Notes under the pieces: generated by a model
Seen by the model: the letters and a program-made list of their open reading frames with translations, nothing else
What the model was told of the DNA's origin: nothing
Database searches by the model: none
In this document: piece after piece, positions 10,112 to 21,462 of the stretch
Layout: each line of letters begins with the position of its first letter
How positions within the stretch are numbered: position 1 is the first letter of the stretch
Translations under genes and position numbers: made by a program
NCBI GenBank assembly: GCA_018105865.1
Contig: CM030861.1
Coordinates: 3,513,984 to 3,577,983, forward strand
Length of the DNA stretch: 64,000 nt
Source: Metaphire vulgaris
Taxonomy: Eukaryota; Annelida; Clitellata; Crassiclitellata; Megascolecidae
Direction of reading: 5' to 3'

Positions 10112-11990
10112 ATTTCAGCTTCTACGGATGAAGAAAAAGACAGGTTCTATGAAGATTTGGCAAAAGTAATGAGAAATACAAAGAAGAAGGACAAAAGAAT
10201 TGTATGCCGTTATTTCAATGCAAAAATTGGTTCATAAGAAACAGAGGTTACGGGATTGTATGGGCTAATAGAGCAGAACGAACAGGGTGAGAAATTCATG
10301 GAATTCTGTATTGAACACCAACTCACAGTCGCAAAAACGCTGTTCCAACATCATCCAAGAAGATTATACACATGGACTGTACCAGATGAAAAGACAAACA
10401 ATCAAATAGATTATATAACAATAAACCAAAGATGGAAATCCAGTATGACAAATTGTAGAACAATACCCAGTGCAGGCTGTAATTCAGATCATCAATTCTG
10501 AACAAAGTCCACAAAGGAACAAGCGGCGGATACACTCCCTGTGTGAACGAACAGCGAAGGAGGATGAGAACCTCAAGTCCGCCGAAATATTAAACGGAAG
10601 ACGCACGAGAAATGACAAACTATCGGCAGGCACAGTACCTGCGGGCAGCTGGTGAAGCGCCCCTAGCGAAAAATTATTAATGACTAAAATACATTAAAGC
10701 TAAAACTGATGACCAAGAAAACAAGGCCTATGATTAGAAATTTTGACCTGGACAAACTAGAAGGAGACATGGCTATACAATGTGAAGCAGAAGTGGCAAA
10801 TAGATTTGATGCTCTAAATAGTATAGAAGAAGAGAAAACACCAGAGGCAATATGGAAACAAACTAAATAAATAGTAACAACAACTGCTGAGAAAATAATT
10901 GGAAGGATAAAACGCAAACAGAACAAACCGTGGATTACAGAAAACACATTAAACAAAATAAAAGAAAAAAGAGAAGCGAAGATGAAAAGGAATGCAGGAA
11001 GACACAAAACATTGAAGGCAAAGGTGCAAAAACTCGTAAGAGAAGATCTAGAACAACACAGAAAACATGTGTTAAAACCTGGAAGAGTTAAAGGAATGAG
11101 GATATATGAGATGTTTGTTTAAAACAGTAAGATCTGTTACAAGGAAGTTTCAACCAAAATCACAATGTATTAAAGATAAAAATGGGGAAATAATAACAGA
11201 ACCAGACAAAATAACAGAAAGATGGAGAGAATACTGTCAAGACCTGTACAAAGTAGAAAATGAAACCATAGAATGCAAAAAAGACTTTGAAAAGGAGGCA
11301 CCACCACTAAAGACAGAAGTGGAAAAGGCAATAAATGAAATAGCAGGCAAGAAAAGCGTAGGACCAGATGGAGTTCCTATAGAATTACTGAAGTATTGAG
11401 GCAAAATCACAGTAGACAAAATACACCAAATATGTGTAAAGATCTGGGAAAATGGAGAATGGCCTGATGATTGGACAAACTCAACTTTTATACCAATACC
11501 AAAGAAAGGAGATTTGAAACTGTGTGAAAATCATAGAACCATTGCTCTGGTATCACATGCAAGTAAAATAATTCTAAAAAAATACTAGAAAGAATAAGAG
11601 CAAAGACAGAATTCAAAATAGCAGAAGAGCAAGCAGGGTTCAGAAGAGGCAGAGGCACTAGAGACCAGGTCACAAATCTGAGATTGATAATGCAAAAAGC
11701 AAGAGAAGACCAAAGACCACTTTATATCTGCTTTATAGATTACAAAAAAGCTTTTGATACAATGTCCCATGAAAAGTTATGGACAATCATGACCAACATG
11801 GTTTTTTCACAACATATCACAGGCCTAATAGTCAAACTATATGCTAAACAACAGGCCAATATAAGCATTGCAGAAACAACTTCAAAATGGTTCAAGATTG
11901 GAAAGGGTGTAAGACAAGGCTGCATATTGTCGCCATACTTATTCAACATTTTTCTGGAAATAATAATGAGAGATACGTTAGATGGATATG
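10112..11990 (+). pseudogene. RTE-like LINE, endonuclease and first half of RT
   Basis: The endonuclease C-terminus is clear at 10240-10500: GLYGLIEQNEQGEKFMEFC, RRLYTWTVPDEKTNNQIDY and SDHQ. This is the order of RTE-clade endonucleases. A ~180-bp foreign segment (about 10501-10680) then interrupts it. The linker resumes with EVANRFDALNSIEEEKTPEAIW, followed by RT blocks: KKSVGPDGVPIELLKY (11350-11396), WTNSTFIPIPKKGD, FIDYKKAFDTMSHEKLW (about 11730-11780) and GVRQGCILSPYLFNI. The copy ends near 11990, before the YADD box. Multiple stops make it non-functional. Confidence 0.85.
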
Positions 11991-12159
11991 AGGGTGGTTC
12001 CAAGTACTTGAAAAATTCAGTGGGGACATCAAATCCATCATTTTCCACCGTGATATTTATTATTATTAATTTACATTGAACGTCCACATGACAAGCGATA
12101 AACCATAGACTTTAATAATAAATCTATGCAATAAACGACGAAACAATGAATTATTTCTA

Positions 12160-12497
12160 CTTCTTCAGGTGTCGTGTATTTCTACGTTGACGACTATGGA
12201 CTTCCATTTCTCTCTGTTGTGTGTTGCTTGTATGAGTTCTAATTCTGTAGTTACCCCTTTACATCAGTTAGTAAACTGCTGATATACGTCATTCTTTGTC
12301 TTCCTCTTGATCTGTTGCCTTCGACTTTTCCAGTAGTTACCAGGTTTTCTATACCGTTCTTCCTCATTATATGTCCAAAAAAATTGAAGTTGTCTTTTAC
12401 ATATTGTAGATAGCAATTTTCTTCTTGTACCTGCCATTTCGAGTACTAATTCATTTGTTTCTTTTCAGTCCAAGATATTTTCAACATTTTTCTTAAG
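12160..12497 (-). mobile_element. LINE C-terminal fragment, minus strand
   Basis: Homologous by eye to the minus-strand LINE C-terminus at 49272-49890. Both share the region reading as EMWFLR on the minus strand and the bases GACTATGGACTTCCA / GACCATGGACTTCCA near the 3' end. The fragment ends at a perfect palindrome (12498-12536). Confidence 0.65.
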
Positions 12498-12536
12498 AAC
12501 CACATCTCTGCAGCTTGAAGCTGCAGAGATGTGGTT
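12498..12536. repeat. Perfect 39-bp palindrome (19-bp arms, 1-nt centre)
   Basis: Arm AACCACATCTCTGCAGCTT at 12498-12516, centre G at 12517, and its exact complement at 12518-12536. The left arm belongs to the adjoining LINE coding sequence. The right arm is therefore probably a short inverted duplication made when the LINE copy ended. Confidence 0.95.
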
Positions 12537-12547
12537 AAAATTATTAC

Positions 12548-12557
12548 TTACTAGTAA

Positions 12558-12597
<40 letters not shown>
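12548..12597. repeat. (AAT)n microsatellite
   Basis: About 15 AAT/TAA units directly after the palindrome. A short plus-strand stretch after it (KAMDSVWKST near 12630-12660) resembles the pre-C-terminal region of RTE-type LINEs. The microsatellite may therefore sit at a junction of two LINE pieces. Confidence 0.85.
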
Positions 12598-12599
12598 GA

Positions 12600-13698
12600 G
12601 CAGCGAAATCCTTAGAAAATCTGAAGGCAATGGACAGTGTCTGGAAAAGTACAGTAAAGCAATTAGGGATACCAGATCAGTTGGAAAGAATTTAAGGACA
12701 CGCAAAATACATTGGTTTGTCAGACTGTTCAGGATGCTAAATAAGCACAAAAAACTAGTGATACCTTTTTGCTTGTCAGACTTTTTGGAACGTTAAAGAT
12801 GCAAAATAGCACAAAAAGTAGTGATGGCCTTTCTTGCTTGTTGGATAATAGTACACTGTACGTGTCACGTACAGTGATTTTTATGACGATAAAGATGCGA
12901 ATAAAAGTACAAAGAACTAGTGATGACCTTCTTTAGCAATCAATATCCACCAATTACAAGTCTTTTTAATCTAGCGCAGAGGGCTCAAACTGCGGCCCGT
13001 GGTCCACAGTCAGGACTGCCACAGCTCTTTGAGCATGTGTCTTATTTTTATTTCCATCGTAGTACTGTCCCAGCTTTATTACAGCCTTTGGTCACTCAGT
13101 AATAAATAGTGAATGGAGTCTTTAAAATATGTACAAAAGCTCACCTTCTATTTCAAATATTAAATATTGCTCAAAATTTCTGCGACCGAGGCTTCGCCCC
13201 AACTCCACTACGAGTACTAATAACCTTGGAGACATTTTTCAGGCTGGGGATTGTTATTATCCTGGCATAAAGTGTTAGATTTATTATTTGCATTATAGTT
13301 TTGTCATTTTTATCTGTTGCCATGGTGCACTTATAAGTTATAACAGTCTATTAAGAGGACTTAGCGTACTTTCTCGTAGTTGCCTACTAACGCTGTAGTA
13401 GTGGTTTTCTCACAGGCTTACTTAGCCTTCTAACCCACTTAAAATCACACTTTATAGGAATAATAGGTCTTCCCTTATACTAGTGAACCCTCACTAACGA
13501 TGGAACACAGAATGCGGACCGGCTTCAAAAAAGTTTCAGTGCCCCTGATGATGATCTAGCGCAATGTCTAAAATTGGTAATCAATATTTTAAACGAAGTT
13601 TAAGGACATTTTGTGTCCTTATTAAGGACAAACGCCCTTAAGGACGGGGCCACTGAATTTAAGGACTGTCCTTATCATTTAAGGACGTCTGGTAACCC
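12600..13698. other. Mosaic of short repeat ends, no gene
   Basis: Contains a LINE scrap at 12600-12700 and two copies of a GCTTGTCAGAC-type phrase (12768, 12836). A hAT-like end at 12976-13010 has CAGAGGGCTCAAACTGCGGCCCG. A cluster of TTAAGGAC/GTCCTTAA inverted motifs lies at 13600-13690; on the minus strand it begins AGGGTTACCAGACGTCC, a common hAT terminus style. None can be bounded on both sides. Confidence 0.45.
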
Positions 13699-14612
13699 TA
13701 AAAGCAATAAGTCTCAGAATAAAAAAGAAGATTCTTGAAACATGTATTTTCAGCAGCTTCTTGTATGGTTGCGAGACTTGGACCATCACAAAAGAATTGG
13801 AGAGAAGAATTTCAACATTTGAAAGAAAATGCTATAGAAAAATTCTCAGAATTGGATGGGTTGAAAAGATCAGCAACGAGGAACTATACAAGAAAATCCA
13901 GCCAAAAGAAACCTTGATGCAAAAATTTATGGTTCTCGGAACATTCGGTACCGAATAAATTGGTACCGGATAAATCGGTACATGTTCGGCATACAAATCA
14001 GTAGCCATAACCCTAATTCTAACCCTAACCCTAATCCTAAAACTGTATAAATCAGTAAAATGAATATAGTTATCAATAGTATACCTACCCAAACTCTACT
14101 TGAATATTCTACCAAAATATATATAAGCATAGACAACACCCAAAGCCAGAGGGACCCTGGGATTGGGGAGGGGAGGTAGGGTGGGGTGGGAGAGGTAGAG
14201 CCAGTGTCTAACACATGTAACCGAATTTGCCACCCTGAAGATACCGCTCCCAATGTTCCGGTACCGAATCTTTCATGACCGGTACCGAATTTTCTGGTAC
14301 CGAATTTTCCGTCCCGAATCTTCCGGTACCGAATCTTCTGGTCACCAAAGTTATACAGAGGAAATTACGTCTCTTTGGACATATTTGTCGTATGAAAAAT
14401 GATAGAAAGATTAAGACTATAATGCTTGGAATAATGGACGGTTCCAACAAGAAAGAAGGCCACACAGGGAATGGTGTGATGACATTTGTAATTGGTGTGG
14501 AAAATGTCTGCAAGAACTGTTTCATGTTGCTGCCAACAGAAAAGATTGGGACAAAACTGTAATGATTGCATCACACACCAACGGGCGCTGAGCCCACAGT
14601 TATTGATGATGA
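13699..14612 (+). mobile_element. RTE-like LINE C-terminus interrupted by a MITE
   Basis: Plus-strand frame with FLYGCETWTITKELERRI, FERKCYRKILRIG and the connection region after RT, then the insertion at 13931-14346. Past the insertion the same protein resumes with VIQRKLRLFGHICRM. A GATGATGATGATT tail stands at about 14605. The two halves meet at an 8-base duplication (AAATTTAT / AAAGTTAT). Confidence 0.8.
13931..14346 (-). mobile_element. GGTACC-palindrome non-autonomous element, copy 2
   Basis: Reverse-oriented copy of the 9598 element, 416 bp. On the minus strand it starts GGTGACCAGAAGATTCGG. It has about five spaced GGTACC motifs at that end (14250-14345) and three at the other (13944-13990). 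The interior repeats the pyrimidine tract and a CCCTAA-type tract near 14010-14040. Target duplication is AAATTTAT (13923-13930) / AAAGTTAT (14347-14354), one mismatch. It is longer than copy 1 because of extra GGTACC-bearing units, so those units expand or contract. Confidence 0.85.
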
Positions 14613-14680
14613 TGATTTAGTAATAATTCATTGCAATGAAACTACTAACAGGAAGATAGCAAGCTTGGAGGAATAATACA

Positions 14681-15005
14681 GCATAGACTTTAATATCAAT
14701 AATAAATCTATGGTCACAAGGTCTTAAGCATAGATTTTATAATTGTAATTATAATTAAATTCTATGGTCGTAATCACTGCTCTGTCCTGGCCTACGCATC
14801 GATATTAAGTTGGCAATAGTCAATAGAAAAGTATAGGCATCGAGTATTGCCGATACATTTTCACTCTAAAAAGTATTGGTAATACACAACTCGATACTTG
14901 ATTTAAAAAGTATCGCCAATACAGTAGGCGATGCTAAAAAGTATAGCCGATACAGTATCGGCGGATACTGTATTGCCGATACAGTATCCGTGATACTTAA
15001 CAACC
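14681..15005. repeat. Cluster of short palindromic repeats (CATAGA...TCTATG; GTATCGGCGATAC)
   Basis: 14681-14767 holds two hairpin-like pieces bounded by CATAGA and TCTATGG. A related piece is at 12103-12129. 14860-14998 is dominated by at least eight GTATCG / CGATAC motifs in both orientations (for example AGTATCGCCAATACAGT and GATACAGTATCGGCGG). It could be the terminal region of an unbounded transposon or a local hairpin array. No coding frame. Confidence 0.6.
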
Positions 15006-15274
15006 CTGCTAGTTTGTTTATAGTTGTCTTTTCCTAGGATGGTTGACTTCCAGGGCTCTGCAGGTTCTTCCTACCCAGGTTTGAAATCAGCATTTTCCAA
15101 CTCCTAGATCACCTGCAGTTTAGCCGATGTTTAGCCAAGGTGTGCTGGTGCCTAGTTCCTAAGTGGTACCTCGTAGAGGTGCTGCAGCAGTCTTTTCTGT
15201 CACGACTCAAGACTAGTCAAGAGGCGATATATTGGCACAAGGGGCTCGCTAAGTGTTAACTCTTACAGCATGGA

Positions 15275-15640
15275 AATTACTTCTCACCTAATATGTCTGC
15301 TCCTGACCAGTTGAGGTGTAGACCATCTCTAGTGAGATGTTGAGACTGCTAGGTGCTGAAGTCCACATCTACTGTGTTGTACTCAACTTCTACTTTTTAC
15401 AGTCTAGTCAATGCTCTTGTTATCGACGGATCTTGAGACGCCGATTTTAGGCGTGACCCCAGGATCGCAATTCTCTTCCTCTGCCACTTCAGTACCTTGA
15501 TCATTTTTATAATTAGTTCGTGTAGCCAGTGGTGGAATATTGCATTGCCTGAATACTGTGCCCTTTGTGAATGACACGTCACCAGAGAGAGGTGGGAGGG
15601 ATGTCCTGTTGAAGCTGATTGATCCACTGCTTTCTAGGTC
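15275..15640 (-). pseudogene. Possible SGNH-hydrolase-like fragment (LINE ORF1 type)
   Basis: Minus-strand translation, crossing one stop, gives IAILGSRLK, then VDVDFS and LTRDGLHLNWSGADILG. The DGLHLN..G...LG end resembles the catalytic Asp-His block of SGNH esterases, which occur in ORF1 of some CR1-like LINEs. No serine block is visible. Weak call. Confidence 0.35.
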
Positions 15641-16317
15641 GCACCAGAGGACGCTTCCAGGAGGAATCAGGGTGATGTCCTGGTGTCAGGTCGACCTGAT
15701 GCCTCAGGACTCAGTGTGCAGGCACATTTTCTTCAAGACAAGCATTGTGGCCAAATAGAGCAAGGGATAGTGCTGCACACTAAGACTTCGTTATCTATGA
15801 TGAAGTTGTACCAGCGTATTACCATGATAATCCACAAGCTTGAAGCTACTTGTGTGGAAAGCTTCCAGTGCTCTCAGGTCTTCAGCAAGTAAGGTCCATG
15901 TTTCCACTGGGTAAAGAATAATGGACAGAATGAGTGCACAGTACTTGTGAATCTTGAGATTGAGGTATAATCTACTGTCCCTCTAAATCTTGTTCATTGA
16001 AAGCATGGCTGATCAATGATCAACATGGCTAGACCAATACGGTATTTTAAATTCTCTTTGCAGTGTCCATCAATTCTTGTACAGTATCCGTGCAAGTGCA
16101 AAGTATGGATGTAAAAGATAGCATTCATCCGATTCATTTGACCTTCAGCTCAGTAATGAATGAAACAACTTCAACAGATAAATGATCACCAATTGACCAA
16201 TTGTTTGGTGCCATTAATTGGCATGAGTTTTATAGGTGCATTTCTATTGAATTCAGAGATTCTTGTACTGACTTTGCAGTGTTGGTGCTACCTTTTATAT
16301 TCTTTGTTCAATTTCAG

Positions 16318-16374
16318 TTGGAACCAAGGATATGGTCGAAATCAAAGAGCTGGAAATATGTTTCGTTCAGATAG
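16318..16374 (+). CDS. Host gene, exon B (57 bp, Gly/Arg/Asn-rich)
   Basis: A pyrimidine-rich acceptor (GTTCAATTTCAG) precedes 16318 and the donor is ATAG|GTTTGC at 16375. The frame set by exon A (two leftover bases) reads WNQGYGRNQRAGNMFRSD, then leaves two bases completed by the first base of exon C. The Gly/Arg/Asn composition matches the rest of the protein and differs from the AT-rich flank. It is small, so phase continuity on both sides is the key support. The upstream intron is about 9.2 kb and the downstream one about 24 kb. Confidence 0.65.
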   Translation: MEPRIWSKSKSWKYVSFR

Positions 16375-16380
16375 GTTTGC

Positions 16381-17225
16381 ATTTAATACATTAATACAGA
16401 AATAAGAAAGTTTTGTTCACAGTTTTGAAGACTTTAAAATTTAATAGAATAATTGCTTCTTGTTGATTCATAAATTCAATAGTGGTGCCATTATTTTCCT
16501 GAAATATGCAGATTCTTGATAAAATTTTGATGCTGTTTTTTACTTTAATGCCTCATCAGTTGCTCTTGATCAATACATTGATTTCTTGAACATTTTAACA
16601 GAAGTAAATAGTAGCTTTTCAGTGCATGTTTTTCCTGAGAAAGCTTTCGAAGCTTTCTGGTAACTGCAACTTCATGTGTCTGCAAGTTTATATGAGGTGA
16701 CAATATGGTTGCAGTAAAGTAGAATTCTACTTAAACCTTTGAAACCGGGATACCGCTATAGTGGTACATCGGAACAATGAGAATGCCCATATTTCATAGC
16801 CAGGTGAAGTAATAGAATTATATCTCGTGTTCCCACAATAGCAGCATATGCTTTCCCACCCTGAAAATGAATCAGTCCGTGCTGTAATTCGCTGAGTAGC
16901 ATAGCGTTGGACCACAATGCCACCATTTTGGACTTGAAAGAGGGGTGTAAAATTGATTCTGAGTGACAGCACACACAGAAGAACTACTGTGCCAAAAACT
17001 GGATTGCTACCTCATTACTTCACTTGAAGAAATGAAGCTCATAGGTGTTCGTTTATGCATGAGATATACAGTTGTGAAGCCTAGAAAATATAAACAGTTT
17101 GCACAAGCAAGCCCATCTCTGCTGCAACTGCAAATCCACATTCAGTGACAGAAACAGTCAGATTTTGTCTAGGGCATCCGGTTATCAAGTTATCGACGCA
17201 AATGCAAAAATGACACATTTTATAT
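16381..17225. other. Intron sequence, nothing assigned
   Basis: Minus-strand open frames at 16727-16974 (81 and 72 codons, overlapping) show no family that I recognise. The region could contain an old processed pseudogene but I cannot support it. Confidence 0.4.
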
Positions 17226-17227
17226 TA

Positions 17228-18085
17228 CAGTAAAACCTCTTTAGCTCGCCCCTCTTTAGGTCGCCAAACTCCCCTCTCGCCATTGATGGGTCAAGAACGG
17301 ATTTCCACTCATGTAAAATAACTCATTTAGTCGCCAAACTCGCCGCTCGCCGTCGCCACAACTTTCAAAATTCCATGCCTATGAATTATTACCTCTTTGC
17401 TCGCCATAGCAACTTTACTTATCTGTTTGACCGTTTATAGGCCAAGCTCCCGACCGACTGTTTACACAATTAATGACCCTCCTCCTCCCCCGATGAATAC
17501 ATCAGTGTTGATAATCAGCTATTAACCTGTCAGCTAATGACTGGTGAAGGGATTGTGATAGAGGCCTGCACGGGGGAGGGGGCAAGAATCTGACCCCGAC
17601 AGTTGACCTCCCTCCCGCCACTCTCGCCCCACCCTGCGATGGCCAATACCGCTCCCGTGGCTTTTGTCTCCAACCCAGCAGTCCCCATGGCAGCAGAGAA
17701 TGGATCGGTTTTACGGAACTTTTCACCTGTAGGGCGTAGGCCTGTATGCTGCTGTATTACACCAGCAGCAGGTATTCTGGTCTGCATTATCAACAATACG
17801 AAACACCGACACAACCTACTAGTTTAGAGCCTTTTCCTTTACAAGTTTACAGTTTCTCGTGGCCGACTTGCCGTCTATACGTGAATATATAGCAACTTGT
17901 CATTTGTTCATGAGCTGACCCGTCCCTACTGGTATCCGCGGGGCACCCAAAATTCTCAACCTCGCCCCATGGGGCAAGCCTACTGTAGTTTCAGTAGTGA
18001 GCATTGTATTTGTTAAGCCGCCAAACTCGCCCCTCGCCAAACTTTCACCCTTGACCAATAGTGGCGGGCTAAAGAGGTTTTACTG
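17228..18085. mobile_element. Tc1/mariner-type MITE (Tigger-like ends)
   Basis: Perfect 18-base terminal inverted repeat CAGTAAAACCTCTTTAGC with TA on each side (17226-17227 and 18086-18087). The subterminal regions carry repeated TCGCCAAACTCGCC-type motifs at both ends. The 858-bp interior is GC-richer than its surroundings and has only short open frames (74-94 codons) without a DDE signature. It is probably non-autonomous. Confidence 0.85.
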
Positions 18086-18259
18086 TATACATTACTATAC
18101 AAATTACACATTTTTAATATGCATAAAGTATTTTTAACATATATTTTATGCATTTTGATATGCATACAGTTTTGTGACAAAACTAGTTCCTTTATCATAA
18201 GATCAAGGAATTCGTTTGGTTACAAGACTTTTTAAATCTGCACTGCACTTGTGTATTAA

Positions 18260-19263
18260 CCCGTTAAAAGGGCGTGCCATTTATAAATGGCGCGCGTCAG
18301 CCATTCGCCAAAAGGGCGCGCCTTTTATAAACGGCGCGCAACCTAAGTGTGTGTCTACCGCGGGGATTGCCATTTTTAAACTGCGCAGTGCAATAAGTCG
18401 CTTTAGTTATTATTCATTCGATAGATGGTAGCAAGTTTTTCACTATTGTTGCCTATCTAAGCAAGGAAATTTGGCTGTATTCGACCAAGGTTGAGATATT
18501 GCATTGAAAAAGTCTCAATTCTAGGGCTTGAAAAATCATAACTACGCCAAATTGGGTCCGATCTTGAAAATTTTTGAACTATTCTGTTCCGATTAAACCC
18601 CTCTACAACTTTCTCGCTCACAGTTGGGGGGTCACTGCTGAAAAATTTTTGCTATTGAGCTTTGAAAATTTTTTCAGAGGGTCCAATTTTCGGTTGTAGG
18701 GTGGACCCTACCCCCAAATTTTTTTGCATGGATCGTTAGAAAGAACAATAAAAATGCTAAACAACGGTGCAAACCTCATCTTTTTAGCTTCTACATAGCC
18801 TGAAATATACTGAAATGTTCAGTTTTTCCCATTGAAAATCTGTTCGCAAAATTGTAATTTCTCTGAGCAATGAGTTCTAGGGTTTGAAAAATCATAACTA
18901 CCCCAAATTGGGTCCGATCTTCAAAATTTTTGAAATATTCTGTTCCAATTACACCTCCCTATAACTTTCTCACTCACAGTTGAGGGGTCACTGCTGAAAA
19001 ATTTTTGCTATTGAGCTTTGAACAAAATGTTGGGGAGGGGTCCTATTTTAGGCTGTAGAGTGGACCCTACCCTCCAAATTTTTTTGCACAGATCGTTAGT
19101 AAGAACAATAAAAATGCTAAACAACGGTGCAAACTACATTTTTCTAGCTTCTATATAGCAAGTTTAAAACGTATATGTTCACGTCTTCATATGAACGTCT
19201 TTTCTCAAAATTAATTGCCCCATACAGTAACGGCTTTTAAAATTTAATTCCTCCTTTAACGGG
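18260..19263 (-). mobile_element. piggyBac-like non-autonomous element, copy 2
   Basis: TTAA at 18256-18259 and 19264-19267. Ends are CCCGTTAAAAGG and, inverted, CCCGTTAAAG. It is the reverse-oriented relative of copy 1 and contains two ~380-bp internal units (compare 18620-18800 with 19000-19150). The left subterminal part has repeated GGCGCGC...TTTATAAA(C/T)GGCGCGC hairpin-like phrases. Confidence 0.8.
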
Positions 19264-20270
19264 TTAATGTTAATGGATCAGATTGTCATTAAAGAGAAAA
19301 TGAAGCATTGGTTTGAAATGAATCTGAAACTCACTCATTAATTACTGTTCAAAAATGCTGTAAGTACTTGCTTTGGCACATATTTGCGGTTATTGTGTCT
19401 TGTTGCAGAAACCTGCAGTAATCTTTCAAGTTGGGGTTACAGTTGCCTTTATATCTTCTCTCTATGACTGAAATGTCTTGATGTAATCTCTCCCCATGTT
19501 CGTAATTCACATTCGCCAAATTTGTAGGGAAAAATCTCAATTTGAATGCAGTAAATGCATTTTCAATAACAACCAGCAGCCGAGGTTCTGGTACGTTGTG
19601 AGAGTTTTCTCTAGGAGTTATAGTTTTTAGCTCTTTTATTCCCAAGAAAGTTTGGCACAACTAGCACAAATGCATTCAAGGCAGCAAGCTCAAGTGGGTT
19701 CATTTTAACTCTGAATGCGGTGTCATGAATCAAGTCACAGATTTCAGGTCCAACAAAAATTTCCTGCTTACAGTTTAGCATCAGTTTTCATTACCCTTAA
19801 ATTTTGCTCAAGATACTGAAACGCTTAAGATACTGAAACGCATCCCCATTCTTATTCATTGTCACCACTAGATTTTTCATAAGGTCCTGCATATTATGAA
19901 ATGGTGGTAGATAGGTTTTAAGTGGATCAATCTTTATGCTGCACATTGTGCCGGCCAACAGTGTGCTCCAATATGGGAGACCAATATTTGATGTCATAAT
20001 GATTGCTATCATTACGACTGTTCCGCAAACACAGAAGGCACATATGCCAAGAAGTGGTACTACTTTCTGAAAGGTCTCCACAGGTGTTACAGTTATGTGC
20101 CGAGTAGTTGATCATTTTCAAAAGTAGCTCCATTGATTCATTTATCTCCTTGAGCTGTCGGACATCAACAACAGGAACAGGCATCTCATTGCCATTATGC
20201 AACAGCACAGCCTTTATAAGCTTTCTTTTTCAGAATCTATGAATAGTCTCCATGGATCGGGCATTCTCAT

Positions 20271-20516
20271 CAGGCCCGTCTTATACCTGCGTGGGGCCCC
20301 GGGCACCTGGTGGCCTGTGGGGCCCTAGATGTGAAGATCAAATGTTGACGAGCAAAAAAAGGTCATCTTGAAAACATTTTTGAATGTTGACAAGCCAAAA
20401 AAGGTGACCTCCAAACATTCTTGGATGTTGACAAGCAAAAAAAATTTGCTTGGGCCTCTAAGATGCGTGGGGCCCCGGGCACTGTGCCTGATTTTTAACA
20501 AGTAAAGAAGGACCTG
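20271..20516. mobile_element. hAT MITE inside family X copy 1
   Basis: 246 bp with a perfect 8-base duplication ATTCTCAT (20263-20270 and 20517-20524). Ends are CAGGCCCGTCTT and, inverted, CAGGTCCTTCTT. Inside are three ~50-bp spaced copies of TGTTGAC(A/G)AGC(C)AAAAAA and two GGGGCCCCGGGCAC phrases. It splits the family X frame between the GQCFSTDEN and VLLHNGN blocks. Confidence 0.9.
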
Positions 20517-20796
20517 ATTCTCATCAGTGGAAAAACACTGACCATTTTCCCATGCATAGTGCTCGGCTAACACTTTGTGGCGATGACGAAAATGTGAAGT
20601 TGTGGTACATGGTTGTAACAGATTCCGTCCCTGTAATCTAGAAGCTAAGAATTCTGACTTCTCTCTTGACAAAGAGAAGTCTTGCAATAGGCCATCTACC
20701 AGTAAATCAGATTGACTTAGAAAATGCGGCCTTCCCTCTTCACTTTCAGGTTCATACCTTTCAACAGCAGTAACATTTTCTTCCTCACTGTCTCAC

Positions 20797-21462
20797 AGTC
20801 ACAGCATCAGGTTCCGGCGCCTATACAGCTGCCAGCATGTGTATGTATGTGCCACCGATTCGTCATCATTCTCTGTTTTCCGATGTTTTGCAACTGGATT
20901 TACGCCAATCGCGAGGAATGTGTTCCACTTGTCGGTTTTTTCAAAGAGTTACTCGCGTCCTCCACTTTTTCCTTGTCGTTCTGGCAGCTTCAAGTCGGTC
21001 GCTGTCGAGGCTTCGCCAATGGGCTGCCATTGAAATGGCCGCCGCATGACAAATATGAACGGGGCTGTGTGATTGACTCATTCCAGACTTCACTGGAACA
21101 TTCATCAACATTGGATTTTCCGATTACGGTGGCGAACTATCCTCTAGCGGAAGACCACTTCTTCTGATTTCACCGTCGGATCGGATGTTACCATCTGCAG
21201 AATGAATTCTTCCAACCCGCTGGTCTACAACATCATCTTTCGTCTACTCGCTAACGTGTTTTTTACGGAAGGACCGCTTCTCATGAACTCGATGCCAGTT
21301 TCTTCATGGCAGTGAGTTCATTTTGTCATCCGAATGGATTTCTAACACGCCATTTTGACCTTCATTGATACGTTAGCGCTGTCAAAGCGCTTTTGATTTT
21401 AGTATTAACTATGTTTACGGTGCTATAAAATCGTCCAGGATAAAAATAATAATAGTTGTTAC
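20797..21462 (+). mobile_element. Non-autonomous L2-tailed element inside family X copy 1
   Basis: Separates the N-terminal and central parts of the minus-strand family X gene. Its last ~90 bases (TCAAAGCGCTTTTG...ACGGTGCTATAAAATCGTCC) are the L2-type 3' terminus, followed by an (AAT)n tail ending near 21455. The 5' ~550 bp has no RT. A 147-codon frame at 20724-21167 has no recognised motif. It resembles, with much divergence, the elements at 30425-31110 and 31325-31805. Confidence 0.6.

Noticed and set aside
16727..16974. Minus-strand frames as a processed pseudogene
   Set aside because: Two overlapping frames are open but I could not match either to a family with confidence.
20724..21167. 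147-codon plus-strand open frame as a host gene
   Set aside because: Lies within an L2-tailed insertion in a minus-strand transposon gene and has no recognised domain.
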